A stretch of 64,000 bases of DNA from NCBI RefSeq assembly GCF_009834125.1, contig NZ_CP047146.1, positions 2,969,501-3,033,500 on the forward strand, given 5' to 3'. Within the stretch, counting starts at the first letter, position 1; every line of letters begins with the position of its first letter. The translations under genes and the position numbers were made by a program. Below the pieces are notes generated by a model, which saw only the letters and a program-made list of their open reading frames with translations, did no database searches and was not told the origin of the DNA. Positions 29,570 through 38,727 of this stretch are shown one piece after another. The DNA is from Streptomyces sp. GS7. Its GTDB lineage: Bacteria; Actinomycetota; Actinomycetes; Streptomycetales; Streptomycetaceae.

Positions 29570-29692
29570 GCACTCCGGGGTCGGTGTAATTCCGAACCGG
29601 CGGTAACAGTCCGCGACCCGTCCGCAGCCAGCGGCCGGTTGAGCAGGTGGAATTCCTGCACCGACGGTGAAAGTCCGGATGGGAGGCAGTGC
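29570..29692 (+). promoter_or_regulatory. FMN riboswitch (RFN element)
   Basis: The closing stem pairs GCACT (29570-29574) with AGTGC (29688-29692). Inside are the conserved RFN blocks: GGGGTCGGTG, ATTCCGAACCGGCGGT near 29589, CCGACGGTGAAAGTCCGGAT near 29661, and GGGAGG near 29681. FMN binding would lower expression of the riboflavin operon. The remaining leader to ribD (29693-29846) contains a CCGCCG/CGGCGG hairpin and must hold the expression platform. Confidence 0.96.
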
Positions 29693-29846
29693 GCGGCGGG
29701 CGAGCTTCGGTACACCGCCGTCGGCGGCGCGTCCGGTCGTGTTCCGGGCGGGCCCTCTTTTCCGGCCTCGGTGTCCCCGTGGCTCTGTTCCGCTTCTGTC
29801 GTCCAGACAGCCCCGGAGTCCGTGCCCTGAGAGGCAGGAGGACCCG

Positions 29847-30974
29847 GTGGCCACCGCAGCCCCCGTAGAGATCGCGGCGATGCGCCGAGCCATCGAGCTC
29901 GCCGCCCGCGGCCTCGGGCACACCAGCCCCAACCCGGTCGTCGGCTGTGTCGTCCTGGACTCCGAGGGCCGTACGGCGGGCGAGGGCTGGCACCAGCGGG
30001 CCGGCGGGCCGCACGCCGAGGTCCACGCGCTGCGCGCCGCGGGCGGGCGGGCCCGGGGCGGCACCGCGCTGGTCACCCTGGAGCCCTGCAACCACACCGG
30101 GCGCACGGCACCGTGCGCCCAGGCGCTGATCGACGCCGGCGTCGCCCGCGTCGTCTACGCCGTCGCCGACCCCAACCCGACCGCCACCGGCGGTGCCCTG
30201 ACCCTGGCCGAGGCCGGGATCGACGTCGAGGGCGGCCTGCTCGCCGACGAGGCCGCGGCCGGCAACGAGGCGTGGCTGACGTCGGTGCTGCGCGGCCGGC
30301 CGTTCGTGCTGTGGAAGTACGCCGCCACCCTGGACGGCCGGGTCGCCGCCGCCGACGGCACCAGCCGCTGGATCTCCTCGCCCGAGTCGCGGGCCGACGT
30401 GCACCGGCTGCGGGCCGCCGCGGACGCGGTGATCGTCGGCTCCGGCACCGCCCGCGCCGACGATCCGCAGCTCGGCGTGCGGATCGCCGGGCTGTCCGAC
30501 GACGAGGTCAGCCGGCCGCTGCGGGTGGTGGTGGACTCCGGCGCCAGCGCCGTCAAGGCCGGCGCCCGCGTCCTGGACGGCACCGCGCCCACCCTGATCG
30601 CGGTCGCCGAGGATGCCGACGCGGCCCACCTCGAAGGGCTCGCCCCCATCGTGCGGCTGCCGCGCGCCGCCAAGGGGCGCGGGCTGCACCTCCCCGCACT
30701 GCTCCAGGCCCTGTACGCACGCGATGTGCGCTCCGTACTGCTCGAAGGCGGGCCCACGCTCGCCGGGGCCTTCCTGGCCGCCCGGGCCGTCGACAAGGTC
30801 GTCGGCTATCTCGCGCCGGTACTGCTGGGCGCCGGCCCGGCCGCCGTCGGCGACGCCGGAATCACCACGATCGCCGAGGCGTTGCGCCTCGATGTGACCG
30901 ACACCGCTCGGCTCGGCCCCGATCTGCGCATCACCGCCACTCCCATTCGCCACTCCCGTCCCGAGGAGAACTGA
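29847..30974 (+). CDS. ribD: Bifunctional riboflavin deaminase/reductase
   Basis: RibD deaminates the pyrimidine formed by GTP cyclohydrolase II and then reduces its ribose side chain with NADPH. The 375-residue protein has an N-terminal cytidine-deaminase-like domain with zinc motifs HAEVHAL (about residue 50) and PCNHTGRTAPC (about 75), and a C-terminal DHFR-like reductase from about residue 150 (FVLWKYAATLDGRVAAADG, SRWISSPESR). The GTG at 29847 has a perfect AGGAGG 5 bases upstream, deciding the start. It is the first gene under the FMN riboswitch and is followed one base after its stop by ribE. Confidence 0.97.
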   Translation: MATAAPVEIAAMRRAIELAARGLGHTSPNPVVGCVVLDSEGRTAGEGWHQRAGGPHAEVHALRAAGGRARGGTALVTLEPCNHTGRTAPCAQALIDAGVARVVYAVADPNPTATGGALTLAEAGIDVEGGLLADEAAAGNEAWLTSVLRGRPFVLWKYAATLDGRVAAADGTSRWISSPESRADVHRLRAAADAVIVGSGTARADDPQLGVRIAGLSDDEVSRPLRVVVDSGASAVKAGARVLDGTAPTLIAVAEDADAAHLEGLAPIVRLPRAAKGRGLHLPALLQALYARDVRSVLLEGGPTLAGAFLAARAVDKVVGYLAPVLLGAGPAAVGDAGITTIAEALRLDVTDTARLGPDLRITATPIRHSRPEEN

Positions 30975-30975
30975 A

Positions 30976-31611
30976 GTGTTCACCGGAATCGTCGAAGAAC
31001 TGGGTGAGGTCGCCGCCATCGAGGACCTCGGTGACGCCGCCCGCTTCCGGCTCCGCGGCCCCCTCGTCACCGAAGGCGCCAAGCACGGCGACTCGATCGC
31101 CGTCAACGGCGTCTGTCTGACCGTCGTGGACACCGCGGGCGGGGAGTTCACCGCCGACGTGATGGCCGAGACCCTCAAGCGCTCCAGCCTCGGCGCGCTG
31201 ACGACCGGTTCGCGGGTCAACCTGGAGCGCCCGATGGCGCTCGGCGGCCGGCTCGGCGGGCACCTCGTGCAGGGCCATGTGGACGGCACCGGCACGATCG
31301 TCGAGCGCACCCCGGCGGAGAACTGGGAGCTGGTGCGGATCTCGCTGCCGGACCAACTCGCCCGCTACGTCGTCGAGAAGGGCTCCATCACGGTCGACGG
31401 CGTCAGCCTCACCGTCGTCGAGGCCGCCGACGACTCCTTCACCATCAGCCTCATCCCCACCACCCTCGCGCTGACCACCCTGGGCATCAAGCAGTCCGGC
31501 GACCCCGTGAACCTGGAGGTCGACGTGCTCGCCAAGTACGTGGAGCGGCTGCTCGGCCGGGGCTCCCGGGACACCGACGACCTCGCGGAACTCAAGGAGA
31601 TGGACCGGTGA
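30976..31611 (+). CDS. ribE: Riboflavin synthase alpha chain
   Basis: Riboflavin synthase dismutates two 6,7-dimethyl-8-ribityllumazine molecules to riboflavin. The 211-residue protein shows the two tandem lumazine-binding repeats: MFTGIVEELGEV at the N-terminus with SIAVNGVCLTV, and LVQGHVDGTG with SITVDGVSLTV in the second repeat (from about residue 98). GTG start; GAGGAG lies 7 bases upstream, inside the ribD end. The stop overlaps the ribM GTG, indicating coupling. Confidence 0.97.
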   Translation: MFTGIVEELGEVAAIEDLGDAARFRLRGPLVTEGAKHGDSIAVNGVCLTVVDTAGGEFTADVMAETLKRSSLGALTTGSRVNLERPMALGGRLGGHLVQGHVDGTGTIVERTPAENWELVRISLPDQLARYVVEKGSITVDGVSLTVVEAADDSFTISLIPTTLALTTLGIKQSGDPVNLEVDVLAKYVERLLGRGSRDTDDLAELKEMDR

Positions 31612-32264
31612 GCGTCCTGGACTCGCTGAACGGGACCGCCTTCACGGCCTTCGGACAGCACGTCATCTGGTCGGACATGCTCGGCAACACCATCGGGCTG
31701 GCCGCCCTCGCCCTCGGCTGGCGGCGCTCCATATGGACCTGGCCGGCCCAGTTCCTCTCCGGCGTCATCCTCGTCGCCGCGTACGCCTCCGCCCATCTCA
31801 GCGGTGGCGTCGGCAAGCAACTGCTGGTCATCGGTGTGGCGTTGTGGGGCTGGCGCCAGTGGCAGCGCGGTCGGCAGCAGGCGCAGGACGGCTCCATCGC
31901 CGTACGGTTCGCCGGCTGGCGCGAGCGCGGGCTGCTGATCGGCGGGACGGCCCTGGGCACCGCGGTCGTCGGCGGCCTGTTCACCCTGGTCCCCCAACTG
32001 TCCTGGAACCCCTGGCCGGACGCCTACATCTTCGTCGGCACGCTCGCCGCGATGGTCGCGCAGGCCCGCGGTCTGGTCGAGTTCTGGTTCGCCTGGCTGC
32101 TGGTCGACGTCGTCGGCGTCCCGCTCGCCTTCAGCAGCGGGCTCGCCTTCTCCGGCCTCGTCTACGTCGTCTATCTCGCCCTCGTCGTGTGGGGCATGCG
32201 CGACTGGTGGCTGCGCTCGCGGAGCGCGGACGCCGGTCCCGTCCTGGAAGGAGTTCTGCTGTGA
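31608..32264 (+). CDS. ribM: RibM/PnuX-type riboflavin transporter (PnuC family)
   Basis: The 218-residue membrane protein has about 7 hydrophobic segments and PnuC-family landmarks ([46 protein letters not shown]). PnuC proteins usually carry nicotinamide riboside, but in Streptomyces and Corynebacterium the homologue in the riboflavin operon (RibM/PnuX) is an established riboflavin importer. Location under the FMN riboswitch between ribE and ribBA supports that role. It overlaps ribE by four bases. Confidence 0.9.
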   Translation: MSVLDSLNGTAFTAFGQHVIWSDMLGNTIGLAALALGWRRSIWTWPAQFLSGVILVAAYASAHLSGGVGKQLLVIGVALWGWRQWQRGRQQAQDGSIAVRFAGWRERGLLIGGTALGTAVVGGLFTLVPQLSWNPWPDAYIFVGTLAAMVAQARGLVEFWFAWLLVDVVGVPLAFSSGLAFSGLVYVVYLALVVWGMRDWWLRSRSADAGPVLEGVLL

Positions 32265-32359
32265 GCGACGCACGCGCGGCCGCCGGGCCGCAGTCGGCAA
32301 CGAACGGCGCACCTCTGCGCCGCGCGAGCGGAGAAGCGAACGAAGGGGTGGCGGCATGA
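32261..32359 (+). CDS. 32-residue ORF locked between ribM and ribBA
   Basis: A GTG at 32261 overlaps the ribM stop (GTGA) and the TGA at 32357-32359 overlaps the ribBA ATG (ATGA), so it fills the gap exactly. AAGGAG lies at 32248-32253, 7 bases before the GTG, better than many real genes. The product begins [15 protein letters not shown] and is hydrophilic with no membrane segment. About three quarters of third positions are G/C, lower than its neighbours, so coding status is not certain. It may be a coupling leader peptide for ribBA or a real microprotein. Confidence 0.55.
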   Translation: MSDARAAAGPQSATNGAPLRRASGEANEGVAA

Positions 32360-33684
32360 CCGCGTTGCAGAGCTGGTACGACGAGACCGAGGACGCACTG
32401 GTGCTGGATCCCGTGGAGCGCGCGATCGCGGACATCGCCGCCGGCCGGCCGGTCGTCGTGGTGGACGACGAGGACCGGGAGAACGAGGGCGACCTGATCG
32501 TCGCGGCGGAGATGGCCACCCCGGAGATCGTCGCGTTCATGATGAGCGAGTGCCGCGGACTGATCTGCGCCCCCATGGAGGGTGCCGAGCTGGACCGGCT
32601 GGAACTCCCGCAGATGGTCGACCAGAACACCGAGTCGATGCGCACCGCGTTCACCGTCTCCGTCGACGCGTCCGCCGCGCACGGCGTCAGCACCGGCATC
32701 TCCGCCGCCGACCGCGCCACCACCCTGCGGCTGCTCGCCTCCGGTGCGGCGGCCCCCGCCGACTTCGTCCGGCCCGGCCACATCTTCCCGCTGCGGGCCC
32801 GGCCCGGCGGCGTCCTGGTCCGCAACGGCCACACCGAGGCCGGGGTCGACCTCGCCCGGCTGGCCGGACTGCGCCCGGCCGCCGCCATCGTGGAGATCGC
32901 CGGCGAGGACGGCACCATGCTGCGGCTGCCCGAACTCGTCCCGTTCGCCCGCAAGCACGGCCTGGCGATCATCTCCATCGAGGACCTGATCGCCTACCGC
33001 CGGTCGTCCGAACCCACCGTCCGCCGCGAGGCCGAGACCCGGCTGCCCACCGCGCACGGCGAGTTCACCGCGTACGGCTACCGCTCCGCGGTCGACGGCG
33101 TCGAGCACATCGCGCTGGTCGCCGGCGACCTCGGCGACGGCGAGGACGTCCTGGTCCGGGTCCACTCCGAGTGCCTGACGGGCGATGTCTTCCACTCGCT
33201 CCGCTGCGACTGCGGCCCCCAGCTGGACGCCTCGCTGCAGCGGATCACCGAGGCCGGCCGCGGCGTGGTCATCTACCTGCGCGGTCACGAAGGGCGCGGC
33301 ATCGGGCTGCTGTCCAAGCTGCGCGCCTACGAACTCCAGGAGCGCGGCCGGGACACCCTCGACGCCAACCTGGAGCTGGGGCTGCCCGCCGACTCGCGGG
33401 ACTACGGCGCCGGCGCGCAGATGCTCCGGGACCTCGGCGTGCGCTCGCTGCGCCTGATGACCAACAACCCCGAGAAGACCGCCGCCCTGGTGCGGCACGG
33501 CCTCAAGGTCACCGGCCGCGAGCCGATGCCCGTCCAGGCCGGCGAGCACAACCTGCGGTACCTGCGCACCAAGCGCGACCGGATGGGGCACGACCTGCCC
33601 TGGCTGCCCGGTGCGAGCACCGGCTCCACCGGAGCGGCCGGCGCCGCGCCCGCTGCTGGCGCGGGCACCTGCGGCAACCAGTAA
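32356..33684 (+). CDS. ribBA: Bifunctional DHBP synthase / GTP cyclohydrolase II
   Basis: The 442-residue fusion supplies both riboflavin precursors. The N-terminal RibB half (about 20-220) has [20 protein letters not shown], the acidic metal-binding loop of 3,4-dihydroxy-2-butanone-4-phosphate synthase, plus [13 protein letters not shown]. The C-terminal RibA half has [20 protein letters not shown] with the three zinc cysteines and [14 protein letters not shown]. All catalytic residues appear intact. ATG 32356 has AAGGGG 7 bases upstream. Ala-rich tail at the C-terminus. Confidence 0.97.
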   Translation: MTALQSWYDETEDALVLDPVERAIADIAAGRPVVVVDDEDRENEGDLIVAAEMATPEIVAFMMSECRGLICAPMEGAELDRLELPQMVDQNTESMRTAFTVSVDASAAHGVSTGISAADRATTLRLLASGAAAPADFVRPGHIFPLRARPGGVLVRNGHTEAGVDLARLAGLRPAAAIVEIAGEDGTMLRLPELVPFARKHGLAIISIEDLIAYRRSSEPTVRREAETRLPTAHGEFTAYGYRSAVDGVEHIALVAGDLGDGEDVLVRVHSECLTGDVFHSLRCDCGPQLDASLQRITEAGRGVVIYLRGHEGRGIGLLSKLRAYELQERGRDTLDANLELGLPADSRDYGAGAQMLRDLGVRSLRLMTNNPEKTAALVRHGLKVTGREPMPVQAGEHNLRYLRTKRDRMGHDLPWLPGASTGSTGAAGAAPAAGAGTCGNQ

Positions 33685-33729
33685 CCACCGTCAGACAGAT
33701 TCAGCACCATCACCCGTACGAGGAGAAAC

Positions 33730-34215
33730 GTGAGCGGCAAGGGCGCACCCGAACTGACCGTGAAGAACTGTGGCGACCTGCGGGTGGCCGTGATCGCCGC
33801 GCAGTGGCACGAGCAGATCATGGACGGCCTCGTGGACGGCGCGCTGCGCGCCCTCGCCGAGCTGGGCATCGACGAGCCGACGCTGCTGCGGGTGCCCGGC
33901 GCGTTCGAGCTGCCGGTGGTGGCCAAGGTGCTGGCCGGCCGCGGCTACGACGCGGTGGTCGCCCTCGGCGTGGTCATCAAGGGCGGCACCCCGCACTTCG
34001 ACTATGTCTGCCAGGGCGTCACCCAGGGCCTGACCCAGGTCGCGGTGGACACCGGCGTACCGGTCGGCTTCGGCGTGCTCACCTGCGACACCGAGCAGCA
34101 GGCGCTGGACCGCGCGGGCCTGCCCGGATCCGCCGAGGACAAGGGGCACGAAGCGGTCACCGCCGCGGTCGCCACCGCCGCCACCCTGCGCACCGTCTCG
34201 GAGCCCTGGCGCTGA
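33730..34215 (+). CDS. ribH: 6,7-Dimethyl-8-ribityllumazine synthase
   Basis: RibH condenses the ribityl-pyrimidine with the C4 product of RibB. The 161-residue protein has the typical [32 protein letters not shown] (about residue 58) and [17 protein letters not shown] with the catalytic His near residue 92. It forms icosahedral or pentameric shells in this family. GTG 33730 has GAGGAG 4 bases upstream. Last gene of the rib operon; hisE follows after 93 bases with its own -10. Confidence 0.97.
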   Translation: MSGKGAPELTVKNCGDLRVAVIAAQWHEQIMDGLVDGALRALAELGIDEPTLLRVPGAFELPVVAKVLAGRGYDAVVALGVVIKGGTPHFDYVCQGVTQGLTQVAVDTGVPVGFGVLTCDTEQQALDRAGLPGSAEDKGHEAVTAAVATAATLRTVSEPWR

Positions 34216-34275
34216 GGCGCTGCGCGCCGCCCGCCCGTCTCCCACCACCACCCTTCGTATGAGGCGCTGCGCGCC
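34213..34275 (+). repeat. 16-bp direct repeat upstream of hisE
   Basis: TGAGGCGCTGCGCGCC occurs at 34213-34228 (spanning the ribH stop) and at 34260-34275, 47 bases apart. The second copy is 18 bases upstream of the hisE -10, so a local duplication may have built the spacer. Confidence 0.75.
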
Positions 34276-34292
34276 ACTGTGATGTAACCGCG

Positions 34293-34298
34293 TAGGGT
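34293..34298 (+). promoter_or_regulatory. -10 element for hisE-hisG
   Basis: TAGGGT ends 10 bases before the hisE ATG, which lacks a Shine-Dalgarno; the transcript would start 2-4 bases before the codon. Confidence 0.5.
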
Positions 34299-34308
34299 AG
34301 GCGGCATC

Positions 34309-34581
34309 ATGTCCAAGAAGACGTTCGAGGAGCTCTTCGCCGAGCTCCAGAAGAAGGCCGCCACCGGCGACCCCGCCACCTCCCGCACCGCCGAGCTGGT
34401 GCAGGCGGGTGTCCATACGATCGGCAAGAAGGTCGTCGAAGAGGCCGCCGAGGTGTGGATGGCCGCGGAGTACGAATCCGACGAGGCCGCCGCCGAGGAG
34501 ATCTCCCAGCTCCTCTACCACCTCCAGGTGATGATGATCGCCAAGGGCATCTCCCTCGACGACGTCTACGCCCACCTCTGA
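34309..34581 (+). CDS. hisE: Phosphoribosyl-ATP pyrophosphohydrolase
   Basis: HisE hydrolyses phosphoribosyl-ATP to phosphoribosyl-AMP, the second step of histidine synthesis. The 90-residue protein is an all-helical MazG-like domain with the metal-binding motif [18 protein letters not shown] (EExxE) and the second acidic helix [19 protein letters not shown]. hisG follows 54 bases downstream. Confidence 0.95.
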   Translation: MSKKTFEELFAELQKKAATGDPATSRTAELVQAGVHTIGKKVVEEAAEVWMAAEYESDEAAAEEISQLLYHLQVMMIAKGISLDDVYAHL

Positions 34582-34635
34582 TCCCGCCCCCAGTTCCGCC
34601 ACCAACTCCCTTCAGCTGCAAAGGAATCCGCTCTC

Positions 34636-35484
34636 ATGCTGCGCATCGCTGTCCCCAACAAGGGTTCACTGTCCGAGCCTGCGTCGGCGATGCTGCATGA
34701 GGCCGGCTACCGCCAGCGCAAGGACCGCAGGGAACTGGTCCTGGTCGACGCGGAGAACGAGGTCGAGTTCTTCTTCCTGCGCCCCCGCGACATCGCCGTC
34801 TACGTCGGTTCCGGCAAGCTCGACATCGGCATCACCGGCCGCGACCTGCTGCTCGACTCCGGTTCGCCGGCCGAGGAGATCCTCCAGCTCGGCTTCGCCG
34901 GCTCGACGTTCCGCTACGCCACCCGCCCCGGCACCGCCCAGGACGTCAGCGAGTTCGGCGGCATGACCATCGCCACCTCCTTCTCCGGCCTGGTCACCCG
35001 GCACCTCGCCGACAACGGCGTGGACGCCTCCGTCGTCCACCTCGACGGCGCCGTCGAGACCGCCATCCAGCTCGGCGTCGCCGAGATCATCGCGGATGTC
35101 GTCGAGACCGGTACCACCCTGCGCAACGCCGGTCTGGAGATCATCGGCGAGCCGATCCTCACGTCCGAGGCCGTGGTCATCCGCGGCACCGGCGCACCGG
35201 ACGACGACCCGAAGGTGCGCCAGTTCCTGCGCCGCATGCAGGGCGTTCTGGTGGCCCGCCGGTACGTGATGATGGATTACGACATCCGGGTCGAACAGGT
35301 CGAAAAGGCCGTCGCGCTCACCCCCGGACTGGAGTCGCCGACCGTCTCCCCGCTGCACCACGAGGGCTGGGTCGCGGTCCGCTCGATGGTCCCGTCCAAG
35401 GACGCCCAGCGCATCATGGACGAGCTCTACGACCTCGGCGCCCGCGCGATCCTGACCACCGGCATCCACGCCTGCCGGCTCTGA
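34636..35484 (+). CDS. hisG: ATP phosphoribosyltransferase (long form)
   Basis: HisG catalyses the first committed step of histidine biosynthesis and is feedback-inhibited by histidine. At 282 residues it is the long, self-regulated form with a C-terminal ACT-like domain (from about residue 205). Landmarks are IAVPNKGSLSEPA, DIGITGRDLLLDSG, and the PRPP-binding ADVVETGTTLRNAGLE near residue 155. ATG 34636 has AAGGAA upstream. Confidence 0.97.
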   Translation: MLRIAVPNKGSLSEPASAMLHEAGYRQRKDRRELVLVDAENEVEFFFLRPRDIAVYVGSGKLDIGITGRDLLLDSGSPAEEILQLGFAGSTFRYATRPGTAQDVSEFGGMTIATSFSGLVTRHLADNGVDASVVHLDGAVETAIQLGVAEIIADVVETGTTLRNAGLEIIGEPILTSEAVVIRGTGAPDDDPKVRQFLRRMQGVLVARRYVMMDYDIRVEQVEKAVALTPGLESPTVSPLHHEGWVAVRSMVPSKDAQRIMDELYDLGARAILTTGIHACRL

Positions 35485-35546
35485 GGCACCGCCGCCGCAC
35501 CCGCACCCCCGGCCGCCACTCGCACACCCCTGACGGAAGACGACAC

Positions 35547-36017
35547 GTGTCCGCGCCCGCCTCTCCCGCCGCCTCCCTGCCCGGCCTCCCGGTGACCTTC
35601 CGGCCGGCCCGTACCAGGGCCGTGCTGTACGCCGTCGGCATCGCCCAGCTCGCCGCCCTCGTGGTGATCGCGCTGCTGCTGCCGAAGTTGAGCGGCGGCG
35701 AGCGGATGAGCTTCGTCGCGGTCGGCGTCGTGGTGGCCGCCGTCCTCCTGCTGCTCGCCCGCCCCAAGGTGGTCGCGCGGCAGGAGGGCATCACCGTCGT
35801 CAACCTCACCACCAAGCGCGAACTGGCCTGGGCCCAGGTCGTACGCGTCAACCTCCGGGCCGGCGACCCCTGGGTCCATCTGGACCTCGCCGACGGCACC
35901 AGCCTGCCCGTGATGGGAATCCAGCCCGGTATCGCGAAGGACCAGGCCATCCGGGACGCCCGCGCGCTGCGCGACCTCGCCGAGAGCCGTGGTGCCGTCG
36001 ACCACACGGCCGGGTGA
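35547..36017 (+). CDS. PH-domain membrane protein
   Basis: The 156-residue protein has a short N-terminal tail, two hydrophobic segments (about 27-45 and 55-70) and a C-terminal bacterial PH-like domain (QEGITVVNLTTKRELAWAQV, DPWVHLDLADGT). Such proteins are common next to hisG or rib genes in Streptomyces; the function is unknown. GTG start with GGAAG upstream. Confidence 0.85.
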   Translation: MSAPASPAASLPGLPVTFRPARTRAVLYAVGIAQLAALVVIALLLPKLSGGERMSFVAVGVVVAAVLLLLARPKVVARQEGITVVNLTTKRELAWAQVVRVNLRAGDPWVHLDLADGTSLPVMGIQPGIAKDQAIRDARALRDLAESRGAVDHTAG

Positions 36018-36192
36018 GCCTGCCCTAACGCGGGCCCCGCTGTTTACTCTGTTCTCCGGGGATGCGCCCCGCACCCCGCCCCTCCGTGGGACCACGACAA
36101 CCCGAGGAGTGACTCCCTCCGGCAATGGACGGATCGTCCTGTAGTACCTGCGCCGCCCCTCCCCATCCCCCGCATACGACGGAGGCGGCGGC
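36018..36192 (+). promoter_or_regulatory. Structured leader upstream of the CNNM/CorC pair
   Basis: Three short hairpins follow each other: CGTGG-GA-CCACG (36085-36096), GGAG-TGA-CTCC (36106-36116, adjacent palindrome) and GGACG-GAT-CGTCC (36127-36139). The segment between them is well away from protein coding. It does not match the M-box or Mn-riboswitch consensus as I know them. A metal-sensing leader is a reasonable guess because CNNM proteins transport Mg2+. Confidence 0.45.
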
Positions 36193-37551
36193 ATGACCGG
36201 CCCCTTGCTCCTGCTCGCGGCGGCACTCGCGCTGATCCTGGCCAACGGCTTCTTCGTGGCCGCGGAGTTCGGCCTCGTCACCGTCGAGAAGGCGGACGCC
36301 GAACGGGCCGCGGCCGGCGGCGACCGCCGCGCCGGCACCGTCGTCTCCGCACTCCGTGAACTCTCCTTCCAGCTCTCCGGAACCCAACTGGGCATCACCA
36401 TCACCTCGTTGGTGGTCGGTATGCTCGCCGAGCCGGCGCTGGCCCGGCTCCTGTCAGCACCGCTGCGCGCCACCGGCCTGCCCACGGGAGCGGTCCCCGG
36501 CATCGCCGTCGTCATAGGCATGCTGCTGGCCTCCGCCGTCCAGATGGTCGTCGGCGAGCTGGTGCCCAAGAACTGGGCGGTCTCCAAGCCGCTCCAGGTG
36601 GCCCGCTTCGTCGCCGGCCCGCAGGACGCCTTCTCCCGCTTCTTCCGGCCGGTGATCAGCCTGTTGAACACCGTCGCCAACCGCCTGGTCCGCGCGCTGG
36701 GCGTGGAGCCCACCGACGAGCTGGCCTCCGCCCGCACCCCCGGCGAGCTGGTCTCGCTGGCCCGGCACTCCGCCCGGGCCGGCGCCATCGAGCAGGACAC
36801 CGCGGATCTGTTCGTCCGCACCCTCTCGCTCGGCGACCTCACCGCGGAGAACGTGATGACCCCCCGCGTACGGGTCAGCGCCCTCCAGGCGACCGCGACC
36901 GCCGAGGACGTCGTCAACCTCACCCGCGCCACCGGGCTCTCCCGCTTCCCCGTCTACCGCACCCGGCTGGACGAGATCGTCGGCATGGTCCACCTCAAGG
37001 ACGCGCTCGCCGTCCCCGCCGAGGACCGGCTGCGCACCCCGGCGCTGCGGATAGCGGTACCGCCGCTGCTGGTGCCCGAGACGCTCCCGGTGCAGCCGCT
37101 GCTGGAACGGCTGCGCAGCGAGCAGCCGATCGCCGTGGTGGTCGACGAGTACGGCGGCACCGCCGGGGTGGTGACCCTGGAGGACATCATCGAGGAACTC
37201 GTCGGCGAGGTCCGCGACGAGCACGACCGGGTGGACCTGCCCGAACTGGGCCAGGCCCCGGCCGAGGACGGACGCCCCGCTTGGGACGCCGACGGCGGCT
37301 GCCGGGTCGACACCCTGCGGCGGATCGGCCTGGACGCCCCGGAGGGCCCGTACGAGACGGTGGCGGGACTGGTCGCGCACATACTCGGCCGGATCCCGGC
37401 GCCCGGCGACACCGCGGAGCTGGACGGCTGGCGGCTGCGGGTGCGGCTGGTCTCGCACCACCGCGCCGAGCGGATAAGGCTGGTACGGATGGCGCCCGCC
37501 GCCGAGAAGTCCCGGGAGCCCGTCGCGGCCGGTGCGGAGGTGGCCCGATGA
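36193..37551 (+). CDS. CNNM/CorC-family (HlyC/CorC) transporter with CBS pair
   Basis: The 452-residue protein has the DUF21/CNNM transmembrane domain with 3-4 segments (NGFFVAAEFGLVTVEK in TM1, a conserved signature), then tandem CBS domains (about 210-330; ENVMTPRVRVSAL, FSRFPVYRTRLDEIVGMVHL) and a C-terminal CorC_HlyC domain with DEYGGTAGVVTLEDIIEELVG. Members export or regulate Mg2+ or other divalent ions. Its stop overlaps the next, homologous gene (ATGA), so a heteromer is plausible. Confidence 0.93.
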   Translation: MTGPLLLLAAALALILANGFFVAAEFGLVTVEKADAERAAAGGDRRAGTVVSALRELSFQLSGTQLGITITSLVVGMLAEPALARLLSAPLRATGLPTGAVPGIAVVIGMLLASAVQMVVGELVPKNWAVSKPLQVARFVAGPQDAFSRFFRPVISLLNTVANRLVRALGVEPTDELASARTPGELVSLARHSARAGAIEQDTADLFVRTLSLGDLTAENVMTPRVRVSALQATATAEDVVNLTRATGLSRFPVYRTRLDEIVGMVHLKDALAVPAEDRLRTPALRIAVPPLLVPETLPVQPLLERLRSEQPIAVVVDEYGGTAGVVTLEDIIEELVGEVRDEHDRVDLPELGQAPAEDGRPAWDADGGCRVDTLRRIGLDAPEGPYETVAGLVAHILGRIPAPGDTAELDGWRLRVRLVSHHRAERIRLVRMAPAAEKSREPVAAGAEVAR

Positions 37552-38672
37552 CCGTGGCCCAGCTCCTCCTCGCGGGGCTGCTCGTGCTCGCCAACGGCTT
37601 CTTCGTCGGGGCCGAGTTCGCCCTGGTGTCGGTACGCCGCAGCCAGATCGAGCCGCTGGCCACCCTGGGCTCCAAGCGGGCCCGCCGGGTGCTGCACGGC
37701 CTGGAGAACCTGCCGCAGATGATGGCCGCCGCCCAGTTCGGCATCACCGTCTGCTCGCTGACCCTCGGCGCGGTCGCCGAGCCGACCGTCGCGCACCTGC
37801 TGGAGCCGGTGTTCGCGGCCGTCCGGCTGCCCCAGGCACTGATCCATCCGCTCGGCTACGTCATCGCCCTCGCGCTGGTGGTCTTCCTCCACCTGGTCAT
37901 CGGCGAGATGGTCCCCAAGAACCTGGCGATGGCCGCGCCAGAGAAGACCGCCCTGTGGTTCAGCCCGGGGCTGGTCGCCTTCGCCCGGCTGTGCCGCCCG
38001 GTCACCGCGCTGCTCGGCGCGCTGGCCCACGGGGTGCTGCGGCTCTTCAGGGTCGAGCCGAAGGACGAGGTCGAGGCGGTCTTCACCAGCGAGCAGCTGA
38101 CCCATCTCGTCGAGGACTCCGGGCAGGCGGGCCTGCTGGACCCCGTCGAACAGGAGCGGTTGTCCGACGCCCTGGAACTGGGCAGCCGCCCCGTCACGGA
38201 CGTCCTGCTCGACCGGGCCGGGCTGATCACCGTCGACCCGACCGTGACGCCCCGCCAGGTGGAGCAGCTGACCGTCAGGACCGGCTTCTCCCGCTTCCCG
38301 GTGTGCGCGCCCGGCGGCACGTACATGGGCTATCTGCACGTCAAGGACGTGCTCGACCTGGAGGAGCGGGACCGGGCGGTGCCGCAGCGCATCTGGCACC
38401 CGATGACCACCCTCCGCGCCGAACTGCCCCTGGACGACGCCCTGACCGCGATGCGCCGGGCCGCCTCCCATCTGGCGGCGGTGGCCGATCCGGCCGGGCG
38501 GGTGCTCGGCCTGGTGGCGCTGGAGGACGTCCTGGAGATGCTGGTCGGCGAGATGCGCGATCCGGCGCACCGGGCCGGGCCGGCGGTCGGCGCGGCGCCG
38601 CGCAACGAGCGGGTCGGCGAACCGCGCGAGGGCTCGCCGCGGCCGGCCGAGGACCCTGCGCTGGCCGGCTGA
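37548..38672 (+). CDS. Second CNNM/CorC-family transporter, partner of the upstream gene
   Basis: The 374-residue paralogue has the same CNNM membrane domain (NGFFVGAEFALVSVRR; ITVCSLTLGAVAEPTV) and CBS pair (SRPVTDVLLDRAGLITV; MGYLHVKDVLDLE) but ends shortly after the CBS region and lacks the full CorC_HlyC C-terminal domain. ATG 37548 has CGGAGG 7 bases upstream and overlaps the previous stop. The pair probably forms a two-subunit Mg2+-linked transporter. Confidence 0.92.
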   Translation: MTVAQLLLAGLLVLANGFFVGAEFALVSVRRSQIEPLATLGSKRARRVLHGLENLPQMMAAAQFGITVCSLTLGAVAEPTVAHLLEPVFAAVRLPQALIHPLGYVIALALVVFLHLVIGEMVPKNLAMAAPEKTALWFSPGLVAFARLCRPVTALLGALAHGVLRLFRVEPKDEVEAVFTSEQLTHLVEDSGQAGLLDPVEQERLSDALELGSRPVTDVLLDRAGLITVDPTVTPRQVEQLTVRTGFSRFPVCAPGGTYMGYLHVKDVLDLEERDRAVPQRIWHPMTTLRAELPLDDALTAMRRAASHLAAVADPAGRVLGLVALEDVLEMLVGEMRDPAHRAGPAVGAAPRNERVGEPREGSPRPAEDPALAG

Positions 38673-38685
38673 CCGGCCACCGGGT

Positions 38686-38716
38686 GCGCGCCGGCCGCCG
38701 TTTCGGCCCGGCGCGC
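38686..38716. terminator. Bidirectional hairpin between convergent genes
   Basis: GCGCGCCGG (38686-38694) pairs with CCGGCGCGC (38708-38716), loop 13 bases, between stops at 38672 and 38728. Confidence 0.6.
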
Positions 38717-38727
38717 GCCCTGCCGCT

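Noticed and set aside
36018..36192. M-box or manganese riboswitch upstream of CNNM genes
   Set aside because: Conserved blocks of those classes are not present; kept only as an unassigned structured leader.
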